Positions 9,531 through 19,362 are shown, counted from the first letter of the stretch. The stretch: DNA of 64,000 nt from Hydrogenedens sp964549105 (GCA_964549105.1 CAZJTZ010000016.1:8241-72240); one strand, 5' to 3'. The notes: generated by a model not told the origin, from the sequence alone. Numbers and translations: made by a program.

Positions 9531-10166
9531 TTACGCCTCACTTAATTTATTTTGAGATGTTTCAACGATGCACTCTTTATAAACGCGAGATATGGCATCA
9601 AAATTTTTTAATACGGCACTTGGAGAGAAAAACTGTTCTAACGCACTATGAATATGAGATAAATCTATATTAGGCAAAGTATGTAATATCGCTCCTAAAA
9701 TAGGCGTATTCACTAATGGGATTCCCGCATATACCAATCCCCTTTCTTCTGCTATCTGTGTTGCATTTACCTTTACTAAGTTATAAGTTTTGGGGAAATT
9801 ATAATCTATGTTTGGAGGTGTATTTAATATTAACCAGCCGTTATCTTTTAGTCCATAAGTAACATTTGTTGATTTTAATAAGGTATTGTCAAGAGTAACA
9901 ACTATATCCGGAAACTCAATTTGACTAAAATCACAAATAGTTTCTTTACTCAATTTTGTGGTAGCAATCACAGGGGCTCCTCTTCTTTCTGCACCAAAGA
10001 AAGGGGCTGATGTTACGCCCTGATACCCTGCAAGAAATCCTGCAATGGCTAAAATTTTTGCGGCTGTTACTGCACCCTGTCCACCTCTACCGTGCCAGCG
10101 GACCTGAATCAATCTGTCTCTTTTATAGTTCTTAAAATATGATAGAACTTCGTTATATTCTGACAT
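9531..10166 (-). CDS. porC: Pyruvate:ferredoxin oxidoreductase, gamma subunit
   Basis: This 211-residue gamma subunit is the first gene of the por operon. WHGRGGQGAVTAAKILA at about residues 24-40 and FFGAERRGAPV at about 61-71 are family hallmarks of the CoA-binding gamma domain. SAPFFGAE matches the 2-oxoacid:acceptor oxidoreductase gamma family. The ATG has only a weak AGG some distance upstream. The 157-bp gap before it holds a possible promoter (see 10241-10269). Gene order gamma-delta-alpha-beta is the common order of archaeal-type four-subunit POR. The symbol porC/porG differs between naming schemes. Confidence 0.94.
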   Translation of the reverse strand: MSEYNEVLSYFKNYKRDRLIQVRWHGRGGQGAVTAAKILAIAGFLAGYQGVTSAPFFGAERRGAPVIATTKLSKETICDFSQIEFPDIVVTLDNTLLKSTNVTYGLKDNGWLILNTPPNIDYNFPKTYNLVKVNATQIAEERGLVYAGIPLVNTPILGAILHTLPNIDLSHIHSALEQFFSPSAVLKNFDAISRVYKECIVETSQNKLSEA

Positions 10167-10240
10167 TAAAAATTAACCTACTTCTGTAAAAATAAAAAAT
10201 AGAGACATAATAAAGTATTTAAGAAAATTATAATATAAGA

Positions 10241-10269
10241 ATTTAACATTATTAGTAAACAGTTTGCAA
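10241..10269 (-). promoter_or_regulatory. Possible sigma-70 promoter of the por operon
   Basis: Read on the minus strand, TTGCAA (10264-10269) is followed after exactly 17 bases by TTAAAT (10241-10246), about 75 bases upstream of the porC start. The -35 matches the consensus in four of six positions and the surrounding DNA is very AT-rich, so a chance match is possible. Confidence 0.35.
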
Positions 10270-10323
10270 AAACGAAATTATTTATGCTAATGAAATAAGT
10301 GATTTATTTATAGGCAGGAAAAA

Positions 10324-11301
10324 TTAGTAGTGGCGGAATAAGAAACAAGAATTTGTTTTTGTCTCGCTATTGAGTGGAAAATCCTCAATGGTTTTGAGAA
10401 TCCATGACAACAAATCGTTAATTGTTTTGTTCGTATCCATAGTGGCCCATTGAACTCTTTTGTCAGAACGGAACCAGGTTATTTGTCGTTTTGCATATCT
10501 GCGATGGTGTAGTTTTATGTTTTCTACAGTATTTTCAAGACTCTGTTCGCCTTTTAGAAAGTATACAATCTCCCTATATCCAAGTGCTTTTAGACGATAA
10601 ATATCCTTTTCATAACCATTTTTGAGAAGTGTTTCCACCTCTTCTATCCAACCATCTTGAATCATGCCATCCACTCGTTTATTAATCCTTTCGTATAAAA
10701 CATCTCGCTGCCATCCAATAGCCACTTGTACAGCCTGTAAGGGTTTAGCCTGCTCATGATGTTTTTTATGCCATTCCGAAAAGGGGATTCCCGTAAGTTC
10801 GTATACTTCTAAAGCGCGAATGATACGGACAAGGTCATTGGGACTTGTTAATTTTGAAGCATATACAGGGTCAACTTCATTAAGTTTTTTAACTAAACAT
10901 TCTGGTCCGTAGGTTGCTAAATGTTCTTTGATTTGTTTCCGTATCTCCTCTGAACTCGCAGGGCCTTCAAATAATCCATCAATCAGTGCAGAGATATAAA
11001 GACCTGAACCACCAACAATAATGGGTATTTTTCCTTCTTGTTTGATGCGGTCTAATTCCTTTCGGGCTAAATTCTGGAAGAGACCTGCATTCATTTTATA
11101 GTCAGGTGGAACAAAGGCTATAAAATGATGAGGTATCCTTTGCCGAATTTCTATTGAAGGAATGGCTGTCCCAATTTCCATGCCTTTATAAAATTGCATG
11201 GAGTCCGCAGAAATAATTTCAGTCCCCAATGTTTCCGCTAATCTAACAGCAAGTTCTGTTTTCCCTGAGCCTGTGGGTCCAACTATGGCAATTGCATCCA
11301 T
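10324..11301 (-). CDS. miaA: tRNA dimethylallyltransferase
   Basis: MiaA transfers a dimethylallyl group to N6 of adenosine 37 in tRNAs reading codons that begin with U. The P-loop GPTGSGKT is at residues 8-15, SADSMQFYKGMEIGTA at about 31-46, and GGSGLYI near residue 97. The 325-residue length is normal. The C-terminal KLHHRRYAKRQITWFR segment matches the family's tRNA-binding end. The start shares one base with the mutL stop (TGATG), so it is translated together with mutL. A mutL-miaA pair is a common bacterial arrangement. Confidence 0.97.
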   Translation of the reverse strand: MDAIAIVGPTGSGKTELAVRLAETLGTEIISADSMQFYKGMEIGTAIPSIEIRQRIPHHFIAFVPPDYKMNAGLFQNLARKELDRIKQEGKIPIIVGGSGLYISALIDGLFEGPASSEEIRKQIKEHLATYGPECLVKKLNEVDPVYASKLTSPNDLVRIIRALEVYELTGIPFSEWHKKHHEQAKPLQAVQVAIGWQRDVLYERINKRVDGMIQDGWIEEVETLLKNGYEKDIYRLKALGYREIVYFLKGEQSLENTVENIKLHHRRYAKRQITWFRSDKRVQWATMDTNKTINDLLSWILKTIEDFPLNSETKTNSCFLFRHY

Positions 11302-13241
11302 CAGGGCCTTCTCCGAAAACTTTTTTCCATCTGTTGGATTGTTAGTTCTATCAGAATAGGTCTTCCATGAGGACAGGTATAAGGAGGGGTTAAGGATTTG
11401 AACCCTTGAATTAAGGTTAGTCTTTCTAATGGCTCTAATTTATCCCCGGCTTTGATAGATTTTTTACATGCTTTTGTGGCTATACTCAATAAGGACTCGA
11501 AATAATTTTCCTTCTTGAATAAATCTTCCTGAACCATTTCTTCAAGCAAAGTAAAGATAGTGTCTTTTATCTTATCCTCATCATATAAAGCACAAATCGC
11601 TGTTATTTGAAATGTATTATCGCCAAAGGGTTCTATTTCAATACCAATTTTTTCAAAGATGGATAGATTTTCCTCTAAAAGTTTTGAATAATGGGAAGGG
11701 ACTTCAATAATGATTGGGATGGCTAATCTTTGAAGAATAAAATTGTTTTCTTTCAATTCCTTTTTGAGTTGTTCAAAGTTCAATCGTTCATGAAGCGCAT
11801 GTTGGTCAATTATCAGGAGTCGGTCTTTTTCAGGAAGGACAAGATAAGAATCAAATATTTGTATGGGAATTTCACTCCCTGGACTATATTCCAGGAAGAA
11901 AGGATGAGGTAAATAGTGCTCTTGTTCATGGTTAATTTCTGTTTCATGGGAAATCGGTGTTTCAGGTGTCTTCGTGCTAGTTGGTGTTTGATTGCTCGTA
12001 TCGAAGAAATCTTCTTCCTTTGGAGACTCGACAATAGGAGGCATATTAATTTGTTGGTTAAAAGAAACTTGTTCAGGATTTTCCACTGTAGAAAGATTGC
12101 TACTGCTAAAAAAGGAGGAAACAGGTTCTTGAGGAGTAGGCTGTAAAGGAGTTAGATTTTCTGTTATTTGCGGATGTAAATTTGCAGGGTCAGAAGGGTA
12201 GTTGTCTTTATGTATGTTTGATAATTGGTTGCGGAGGAGAGAAGTAATATGTCTTGCAATTATTCTGTCATCTCTAAATTTGATTTCTCGTTTGGTAGGA
12301 TGAATATTCACATCTGTCCATTTGGGGGAAAGTTCAAGGAAAAGGATTGCGACAGGATAGCGACCCACCATGAGCAAATTTCTATAAGCCTCTTCTAAAC
12401 TATATTGTAAGGTTCTACTGTAAACGGGTCTTTTGTTTACGAAAAAGAGTTGATGAGAACGATGAGAGCGAGTAAGAGAAGGCAACCCGATAAAACCCGA
12501 AACAGTTATAGACAGGTTTTTTAATTCGTTTACATTGAGATTATGAGTTTCCCGTTTTAGTTGAATCATTTCCAATACTGTGCTTTTCCCCCATAAGGAA
12601 GCAAGTCTGCCTGATAAATTCATATCGGGGGGTATGTCAAAAAGGACCTTATCGTTGTGAATTAGTTTAAAACCAATATTTTCATGAGCAAGGGCATATC
12701 TTTGAATGATTTCAATAGTATGGCTCAGTTCCGTTGTCAATCCTTTTAAAAACTTTAATCTGACAGGTGTGTTAAAGAAAAGACGGTTAACCGAAATCTT
12801 TGTTCCTTGTGGACAACCAATTGGGGATACCGTTTTGAGTATACCTCCGTGAACTATTATTTGAGTGCCCACCTCCTCCTGGACACGCCTCGTAGTTAAA
12901 ATGAATTGGGAGACTGCGGAGATACTGCTCAATGCTTCACCGCGAAAACCAAGAGTGAGTATGGCTTCCAAATCTTTTTCTGATTTGATTTTACTCGTTG
13001 CATGCCTTTCAATTGCAAGGATAGCGTCTTGTTCTGACATTCCTACACCATCGTCGGTGACCTCAATAAGCCTTAATCCTGAAGCAGTTAACCGAATGAC
13101 AATTTGTTTTGCTCCTGCATCAATACTATTTTCAATCAACTCTTTTACAACGGAGGCAGGTCTTTCTATAACTTCACCCGCTGCAATTTTGTTAGTGATT
13201 TCTTCAGGCAGTATGCGAATTTTAGGTTCTTTATCTAACAT
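11301..13241 (-). CDS. mutL: DNA mismatch repair protein MutL with endonuclease motif
   Basis: MutL links mismatch recognition by MutS to strand removal. The GHKL ATPase domain shows ELIENSIDAGA, DDGVGMS, ATSKI and GFRGEALSSI in the first 105 residues. A Pro/Ser/Thr/Glu-rich linker covers about 340-450. The C-terminal dimerisation domain carries DQHALHERLNFE, an exact match to the DQHA(x)2E(x)4E nickase motif. It also has ACKKSIKAGD and CPHGRP, the other metal-site motifs. The protein is therefore predicted to be a nicking MutL of the kind found where Dam/MutH methyl direction is absent. The 646-residue length is typical. It lies directly upstream of miaA. Confidence 0.97.
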   Translation of the reverse strand: MLDKEPKIRILPEEITNKIAAGEVIERPASVVKELIENSIDAGAKQIVIRLTASGLRLIEVTDDGVGMSEQDAILAIERHATSKIKSEKDLEAILTLGFRGEALSSISAVSQFILTTRRVQEEVGTQIIVHGGILKTVSPIGCPQGTKISVNRLFFNTPVRLKFLKGLTTELSHTIEIIQRYALAHENIGFKLIHNDKVLFDIPPDMNLSGRLASLWGKSTVLEMIQLKRETHNLNVNELKNLSITVSGFIGLPSLTRSHRSHQLFFVNKRPVYSRTLQYSLEEAYRNLLMVGRYPVAILFLELSPKWTDVNIHPTKREIKFRDDRIIARHITSLLRNQLSNIHKDNYPSDPANLHPQITENLTPLQPTPQEPVSSFFSSSNLSTVENPEQVSFNQQINMPPIVESPKEEDFFDTSNQTPTSTKTPETPISHETEINHEQEHYLPHPFFLEYSPGSEIPIQIFDSYLVLPEKDRLLIIDQHALHERLNFEQLKKELKENNFILQRLAIPIIIEVPSHYSKLLEENLSIFEKIGIEIEPFGDNTFQITAICALYDEDKIKDTIFTLLEEMVQEDLFKKENYFESLLSIATKACKKSIKAGDKLEPLERLTLIQGFKSLTPPYTCPHGRPILIELTIQQMEKSFRRRP

Positions 13242-13331
13242 AACAGAGCCTTGAGATGGTTATATCATAAAAATCTTTTTATGAATAATTAATCTAATAA
13301 TATTTTAACAAAAGGCTATGCAAAGAAAAGA

Positions 13332-14174
13332 TTATTTCTTCTTTTTTCTGGCAGTTTGAGAAGATTCCATAGATATTTTTTGAATTTTATAATAGGTGTT
13401 CATCCCCCAGAATAGTAGGATTCCAAGCAAAACTTCGAGTATACAAAATATTTGTTGGTCACTTAATATGCCAAATCCGAGCCCAGTTGGATTATGGTCA
13501 CCTCGGAAAAATTCATTTAGAAATCTTAAAAACCCATGCAGGAAAAAGTAAGCAGGGATAGTAAAACCTATAAAAGGACTCCAATTATTTCGGAGGTAAA
13601 TCAATAACACACAAAGTAAAAAAAGCCCTGCCGTTGCATACAATTGTGTAGGATGGACAGGAAGAGACCAACCGTTGTTCCCCGGATAGGATTGAAATAC
13701 TGGACATCCTTCAGGAAAAGACATGCCCAAAAAACAGGTAGTAGGTTTTCCATAACAACATCCATTCAAGAAGCATCCAATTCGCCCAATCCCCTGACCT
13801 AAGGCTAAATAGGGGACAGCACAATCTGCCACAAGCAAAAAAGATATTTTTCTTCGACGCATTGCCCATATAACATAGGCGAAAGCGAACGGTAATGCCC
13901 CCTGAAATACAAGTCCACCCTGCCATATAGCAATCCAACCAATAGGGTCTGTTATTGAATATTCATGAGGGAATAAAATTATATGAAAAATCCGAGAGCC
14001 AATAATACCCGCAAGTAATGCAAAGATGGCTTCATTTTCTATTGCCTCTGGGTCAATGCCTTTCTTTTTTGCATCCCTCATTGTTAAATAAAGACACACC
14101 AAAAAGGCTATGGCTATACATAGACCGTAACTATGAACTTTGAACCATCCGATTTCTATAATTGTAGGAAACAT
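13332..14174 (-). CDS. lgt: Prolipoprotein diacylglyceryl transferase
   Basis: Lgt is an inner-membrane enzyme that moves diacylglycerol from phosphatidylglycerol to the lipobox cysteine of prolipoproteins. The 280-residue protein has about seven hydrophobic segments. GRIGCFLNGCCYG carries the Arg equivalent to E. coli R143. HPTQLYA and FLRFLNEFFRGDHNP carry the other conserved residues, including the R239 equivalent. Two positions reported as important in E. coli differ: the H103 region reads WQGGLVFQGA (Gln), and the Y235 position is His (HGFLR). The Cys-rich signature is, as I recall, common outside Proteobacteria, so function is probably intact. Several predicted lipoproteins in this window would be its substrates. 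Confidence 0.95.
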   Translation of the reverse strand: MFPTIIEIGWFKVHSYGLCIAIAFLVCLYLTMRDAKKKGIDPEAIENEAIFALLAGIIGSRIFHIILFPHEYSITDPIGWIAIWQGGLVFQGALPFAFAYVIWAMRRRKISFLLVADCAVPYLALGQGIGRIGCFLNGCCYGKPTTCFLGMSFPEGCPVFQSYPGNNGWSLPVHPTQLYATAGLFLLCVLLIYLRNNWSPFIGFTIPAYFFLHGFLRFLNEFFRGDHNPTGLGFGILSDQQIFCILEVLLGILLFWGMNTYYKIQKISMESSQTARKKKK

Positions 14175-14194
14175 AAAAGATAGGGAAGATAAAT

Positions 14195-14602
14195 CTAATA
14201 GGTAGATTCTTGTTGTTTTTCGTATTCATTCTGGCATTGAAGACAGTACTTTGCATGGGGTATGGCTTCCAGCCTTCTTCTCGGAATGGGACCCTTGCAC
14301 ATTTCGCAAATACCAAAGGTATCATTTTTTATCCGTTCCAGGGCCTCATCAATCTCTTGAAGTTGTTGCGATTCCCCACTGGCTAAGGAGAGGGCAACCT
14401 GAATGTCAAAAGCGTCTGTTCCTGTTTCTGCATAATCAGATATATCTTCACCTGTCCCTGATTTTTGTTCTGCCAAATCAGTAGTGTCTAAATTCTTTAA
14501 ATTGTAAATAATTTTTTTCCTTTCTTCCAGAAGCAGGGACTCAAAATATTTATAATCTTTTTTTGAAACTTCTTTTCTCGTTACATCTTTCTTCTTCATC
14601 AA
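14195..14602 (-). CDS. DksA/TraR-family zinc-finger protein
   Basis: This 135-residue protein has an N-terminal charged helical region (about 1-60) and an acidic middle. The C-terminal zinc finger CEMCKGPIPRRRLEAIPHAKYCLQC has the C-x2-C...C-x2-C pattern of DksA/TraR/YocK proteins. DksA binds the secondary channel of RNA polymerase and modulates transcription during the stringent response. Whether this homologue has acidic tip residues equivalent to the DxxDxA motif of DksA is unclear. The visible GEDISDYAETGTDAFD segment resembles the YteA/YocK type instead. It sits 20 bp upstream of lgt. AGGAG precedes the start. Confidence 0.88.
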   Translation of the reverse strand: MMKKKDVTRKEVSKKDYKYFESLLLEERKKIIYNLKNLDTTDLAEQKSGTGEDISDYAETGTDAFDIQVALSLASGESQQLQEIDEALERIKNDTFGICEMCKGPIPRRRLEAIPHAKYCLQCQNEYEKQQESTY

Positions 14603-14660
14603 AATATCTCCTTTTTAAAAAACAAAAACACTATAATAAACCTTCCTGCAATTTGTAGCA

Positions 14661-17090
14661 TTATGATTGTAGTTTGTTTTTTAATGCAGCCAGTTGGTCT
14701 GCTAATTGTGTATTCATCAGTTGATTTTCCTTAACAAGAGCCGGTTTTCTACTGTCCTTTTCAAAATCAGGTTTCGGTGGTCTGGAACTCCTATGTGGTT
14801 TTTCAAATTTTTGTTTAATTGCAGATGTAGACTCTCCTTTTTCTATTGGGTGAGAAGAATATTTTATATTTTCTGAAAAGGATTTTTGTTCTCTTTCTTT
14901 TCTACCAGATTCTCCCCTTTTTTCTGTTTTCACCGGGAAATAAGGGACTAATACTACTTTTTGATTATCAAAATCTATTGATTCAATATTTACCTTTATA
15001 AAATCACCAATCCGTTTATTGAAAAGATTTCTTTGAATTGTCCGGGTTAGAGATGGGTTATTTCTGAGAGGTATAACGGCGTCTATGGGTATTCCAATAT
15101 CAACAACAATAATAGAATTGAGAATTTTCTTTATAATCCCCTCTGTTCGTATGCCAACCTTCAAATCAGACACACGATAAATTCCATCTGCATATCTTGG
15201 AAAAACAAAGTTTCCTCGAGGGTCTCGAGCCGTCCTTTTTAATTCTTTAAGAATTGTTTTAATAACCTGTTTTCCTAATAGATTCTTCTCTTCCAGGAGT
15301 TTTATTAGGTCTCTTACATTTTTAAATGAGTGAAATAGACTTGATATCTCTATATTTAATTCTTTGGCACAAGATTCAATTTGTTCATACCATAGTGGAT
15401 GTATGCGTGTCTTATCTAAAGGATTGTCCCCATTTTTTACGAACAAGAAACCGGAACATTGATTAAAAATATGTTCATTAATACCGGGGACTTCAAGTAA
15501 TTCTTTTCGATTATGAAATCCGTCCTTTGTACTTCTAACTTCAATAATACTCTGTGCTACCTCATGTCTAATACCTGCAACATGTCGAAGTTCATTAATA
15601 TTTGCTTGATTGATATCCACACCAACACTATTTATACAGTGTGCAATAATTTGATTTATTACTGCAGCAAACCGTCTTTCATTTATTTCTTTATGTAAAA
15701 TACCTTCAGGAAGATTAACCGGATTAAGTTTTATAAGTTCTTTTAATGGGGAATTAAAATGTTTTGCTAAATAGTAGGCTTCCCGTATTTTTCCCGGGTA
15801 ATTGGGCAATTCCGTTTCAGCCATTTTTGAGCGAGCGAAACTTTGGGCATATCTATGTTCAAAGGTAACAAAGCGTATACGAGGATTGGTATACTGAGCA
15901 GACAATTCTCCCACAAATTGAAACGCATCCTCTACCCCTGCACCATTACCAATAACGATATGCGTTGTTTTATATCGTTCAATAAACCCTTTTATCGTTT
16001 CTTGTGCTTTTTCTAACTCATTTTTAGGAGGGGTAGGGAAGATAAAAGTTCCTTCTAATAGATGCCCGTCTCTATCTACTACACAAACAGCCCATTCCTC
16101 TTCTATCCCGGGGATTATTGAAATAATAGACTCTAAATTGGCAGGGGGAAACATGAGAATATTCTTCAGGTCATTTCGCAATTCAGATAAGAATTGATGT
16201 TCAATCTCATCTTTTAACTCCAAAAAAACTCTGTTTTCACATACTGTTTTTAGTTGCTTTCTATATGCGTCCTGGATACATGAACGAATATATGATTCGA
16301 AGATACTCCCCTTTTCTTTTAAGTAGACTTTTAATAGTTCTTCAATGACTTCATTCTCATCTATTTCTATGTTAACTTTTAAGAAACCCAATCTCATTCC
16401 TCTTAAAATTTGAAGGAAACGGATAGAACTAATCTTTCGGATAGGTTCGGAATGGTTGTAGAAATGTTCAAATTGTGTTTTCTGATTCTGAGCGGCCTTT
16501 GTAGAAGTAGAAGTGAGAACCCCCTTTTTCCAGAAAAGTTCTTTAATAATCGTTCTTGCTTTGTAGTCTTGTTCAATTCGTTCCGATAAAATAACCATTG
16601 CACCGGATAATGCTTCTTCTGGTGTGCTGACCAATTTTGACGGATTTACAAAGGATTCAGCCGTGATTTCAAGAGGTTGACTTACGGGTAATTGTTGCCA
16701 GATAAAATCGGCAAGTTCTTGCAGTCCTTGTTGAATAGGTTTTTGAGAGCGGCTACGACTTTTTTTCTTCAATGGAAGAAGAAGGTCATCAAGTAAAGAA
16801 GGGTCAGATGTCTTTCGAACAAGTTCTTTTATTTCATCTGTTAATAGTCCACTATTTTCAAGTTGACTTAATGTAGAGGCTTTTTTATTCTCAAGGTCAA
16901 GAAACTTTCTATATTTGTCAATTGTATGAACAAGAAAATTCCAGTTATCAATCCCTACCTCATCCCTACAATAATGATAGATATATTCTATGTGATAACC
17001 TTTGTTGAGCAGGTTGATTAATGACTCTATCTTTTTAGAATCAAACTTTATTTTTCCTGTAAATCTTTGGATTTGCTCTTGTGTTAACAT
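14661..17090 (-). CDS. tex: Tex-family S1 RNA-binding protein
   Basis: The protein has 809 residues, slightly longer than usual for Tex (about 770-780). In order, it shows a helical N-terminal Tex domain, a YqgF/RNase H-like domain (VIGNGAGVEDAFQFV near 380), and a helix-hairpin-helix segment (VGVDINQANINELRHVAGI and a second hairpin ending VPGINEHIF, about 495-555). A C-terminal S1 domain follows (VGIRTEGIIKKILNSIIVVDIG, about 655-725), then a basic/polar tail to the end. Tex proteins bind nucleic acid and are linked to transcription processes. Sequence identity to classical Tex looks low in the N-terminal third. It is monocistronic by spacing. Confidence 0.9.
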   Translation of the reverse strand: MLTQEQIQRFTGKIKFDSKKIESLINLLNKGYHIEYIYHYCRDEVGIDNWNFLVHTIDKYRKFLDLENKKASTLSQLENSGLLTDEIKELVRKTSDPSLLDDLLLPLKKKSRSRSQKPIQQGLQELADFIWQQLPVSQPLEITAESFVNPSKLVSTPEEALSGAMVILSERIEQDYKARTIIKELFWKKGVLTSTSTKAAQNQKTQFEHFYNHSEPIRKISSIRFLQILRGMRLGFLKVNIEIDENEVIEELLKVYLKEKGSIFESYIRSCIQDAYRKQLKTVCENRVFLELKDEIEHQFLSELRNDLKNILMFPPANLESIISIIPGIEEEWAVCVVDRDGHLLEGTFIFPTPPKNELEKAQETIKGFIERYKTTHIVIGNGAGVEDAFQFVGELSAQYTNPRIRFVTFEHRYAQSFARSKMAETELPNYPGKIREAYYLAKHFNSPLKELIKLNPVNLPEGILHKEINERRFAAVINQIIAHCINSVGVDINQANINELRHVAGIRHEVAQSIIEVRSTKDGFHNRKELLEVPGINEHIFNQCSGFLFVKNGDNPLDKTRIHPLWYEQIESCAKELNIEISSLFHSFKNVRDLIKLLEEKNLLGKQVIKTILKELKRTARDPRGNFVFPRYADGIYRVSDLKVGIRTEGIIKKILNSIIVVDIGIPIDAVIPLRNNPSLTRTIQRNLFNKRIGDFIKVNIESIDFDNQKVVLVPYFPVKTEKRGESGRKEREQKSFSENIKYSSHPIEKGESTSAIKQKFEKPHRSSRPPKPDFEKDSRKPALVKENQLMNTQLADQLAALKNKLQS

Positions 17091-17199
17091 ATCCTCTTGT
17101 ACCTCACATAATTTATTTTATATCCGAATAATATACCAAAACTCTGTTAATTTTGGTGATAACTTAATACAACTTAAACTGAAATATATATCCTACCAA

Positions 17200-19362
17200 T
17201 CATTGGAGGTAAATCTCAAAATGGAGGTCTTTCCCTTGATGGGTAAATTCGAGGGAAATTAAATTATAAGAGTTATTCCAATGATATAAAAAATCAATCG
17301 GCTCTTTGCATTCCATTTTAATAGGGTTACTTTTAGATAGAATAATAACTTTCCCCGGAATCCCTTGTGGTCCTCGGGTAGTAAAAGATAGAGATTTGTC
17401 TGAAATCTTTTTGTCTCTTATTCGACCCGCAGAAACAATAATGTCTGATGTCTGCACTCTGGCATTTATCCAGTCTAAATCATATAGCAAAGCACGACTT
17501 GAAGGTGTTAATACAATTTCATTTTCAACTTTCAATTCTGGATTGAAAAGGTTAATGAAATTCCCTTTTAGTGTATAAGGTGTATCTGTAATTGCTTCAT
17601 CTTGAACGGAGCATATATGGTAGGGACCTCTTCTAAGATGGAAGAAATTGCTGTAATCTATGTTTAGACCTGAAATTTGCGATATCTCTTTGACCCAATT
17701 TAGTAATTGTTTGTCTCCCTCCCTATCATGACTAATTGCGGTTGGACTACGCTTTATCCACCATACATACCCCTCGTCAATTTGAGTTATATTTTCTGTG
17801 GGTTCTTTATCATTAAATAGGATTTTAATCAAATGGCTAAGTGGTGAATTAAAGCCTTCTTCTTTCCACCATTTCATTAAATTATTGTAGGAGTCTGAAC
17901 CATCGTCAATAATGAGCAAACATCCTCCTTTTTTAACCCATTCATTAATATATTGGTGGTATTTTTTATCCAGAGGCTTCTGACCTTCATAAGTCAAAAG
18001 AAGTATTTTTATGTTGTTGAGGGGTTGGAGAGAGGTTAGATGCTCTAATTGTATCAGTTTTACGGGAACACCATTTTTAACCAGGGGTGTAGCAATGCCG
18101 AAGAAACAATTTAGCTGAGGGTCACTTGCATCAGGTTCGGCTCTTTGAAACATTAAAGTATCGGAGACTACTATCCCGATAGGGTAATTATTGGAAATCC
18201 ATTCAACATTACTTTGTTTCATGTCATTCAAAACATTGATAACTGTTAATAATTCTGTACCATATTCAGGAATAAGATTAACCTTTGTTTCTTTTTCTTC
18301 TTTTGATTTTGAATATTTCCCTTTGAAGATTCTATCTGGCCAGGGCATAACTTCAAAGGTTGAAACCTCTGGGAAAAGCAGTGATGCCAGAACAGTGCTT
18401 TCGTAATTGTATTTATAATCAGCCCAGTCATGATTTGGGTCATCTTCAATCGGGTCGGCAAGGAAAATTAGATGTTTATTCACAGGTAAAACCATCCCTG
18501 CCATCTGTGCATATTCTAAATATGCAGTTTCAAAGGTTCTTTCCTTTGTAATTCCGCGAAAATGATGTTGCGACCTTGCTGTTCCTGTCCAAACCTGAGC
18601 AATGACCCCATCGCAATTGTCCATTTTTGTCAACATGGATTCAGGACTTACAATTCTCCATTGAGCATAATTAAGTAATGAATGAGTGGGGACATAACAT
18701 CCAACATCAAAATTGTTTTTACTTGCATATTCCTTTGCAAACTTAAATACTTCTGTAAGAGCATGGGTATAAAGCGATTGCTTTAGTAAACTTGCTTTAT
18801 ATTGGGTTTCAATTGATTGGTCGGGGGGAGACCATGGCTCGCCATAGTGTTTTTCCCATGACTTCTTAAAACCTTCACTCCATCCTGTATTAGCCCAGAA
18901 TTCGGGTTCTTCCAGATAGATACTTTCGACACGATTTTCCAGAGGTGGGATTAATATTTGTTTGATATATTCTATATAACTTTCCGTAGGCACATTATAG
19001 CCAACTGTTGTGCTGTTGCCGTGCATCCATAATTTACCTGTTTTGTCCGTTTGTATTTCTTCCTTCTTTAATCCATTTTCAGACATGTAATAACCTTCAT
19101 AATTGCCCCAGGAAATACCAGTCATATAAGCAGTGCGATAACCCTGCTCCCTCCAACTTTGAAGCCTTTTATCCAAATCCGAAGTGGTTCCATAAACGAT
19201 GGCTACATCCGATGCAACATCTATTAAGGGGTCAAACCCCGGTCCCGTCTGAAAACAAGTATTGAAATCTCTAAAATTAAAAAGTGAAAGAGGTTGAGTA
19301 TTAGTGTTAATCTCTTGATTCTGACTAAGTAGGCTCACCGATATTATCAAAAAAGTTACCAT
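17200..19362 (-). CDS. Secreted protein of unknown function, possible TIM-barrel glycosidase
   Basis: This 720-residue protein is not recognised with certainty. A short hydrophobic N-terminus suggests export. Residues 55-350 look like a TIM barrel: a travelling-path motif (GISWGNYEGYYMSENG), then SIYLEEPEFWANTGWSEGF, whose paired acids could be catalytic. Residues about 410-500 resemble a beta-galactosidase-trimerisation/GATase-like fold (IKILLLTYEGQKPLD, then KKGGCLLIIDDGSDSY). The C-terminus (about 590-720) is beta-rich. The start is supported by AAGGA eight bases upstream. It is divergent from the sensor gene at 19438, with only about 70 bp between them. It may act on plant- or algal-type glycans like the other secreted enzymes here, but this is inference. 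Confidence 0.6.
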   Translation of the reverse strand: MVTFLIISVSLLSQNQEINTNTQPLSLFNFRDFNTCFQTGPGFDPLIDVASDVAIVYGTTSDLDKRLQSWREQGYRTAYMTGISWGNYEGYYMSENGLKKEEIQTDKTGKLWMHGNSTTVGYNVPTESYIEYIKQILIPPLENRVESIYLEEPEFWANTGWSEGFKKSWEKHYGEPWSPPDQSIETQYKASLLKQSLYTHALTEVFKFAKEYASKNNFDVGCYVPTHSLLNYAQWRIVSPESMLTKMDNCDGVIAQVWTGTARSQHHFRGITKERTFETAYLEYAQMAGMVLPVNKHLIFLADPIEDDPNHDWADYKYNYESTVLASLLFPEVSTFEVMPWPDRIFKGKYSKSKEEKETKVNLIPEYGTELLTVINVLNDMKQSNVEWISNNYPIGIVVSDTLMFQRAEPDASDPQLNCFFGIATPLVKNGVPVKLIQLEHLTSLQPLNNIKILLLTYEGQKPLDKKYHQYINEWVKKGGCLLIIDDGSDSYNNLMKWWKEEGFNSPLSHLIKILFNDKEPTENITQIDEGYVWWIKRSPTAISHDREGDKQLLNWVKEISQISGLNIDYSNFFHLRRGPYHICSVQDEAITDTPYTLKGNFINLFNPELKVENEIVLTPSSRALLYDLDWINARVQTSDIIVSAGRIRDKKISDKSLSFTTRGPQGIPGKVIILSKSNPIKMECKEPIDFLYHWNNSYNLISLEFTHQGKDLHFEIYLQ

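Noticed and set aside
12865..13254. 129-residue plus-strand frame
   Set aside because: It is the antisense shadow of the conserved MutL ATPase domain.
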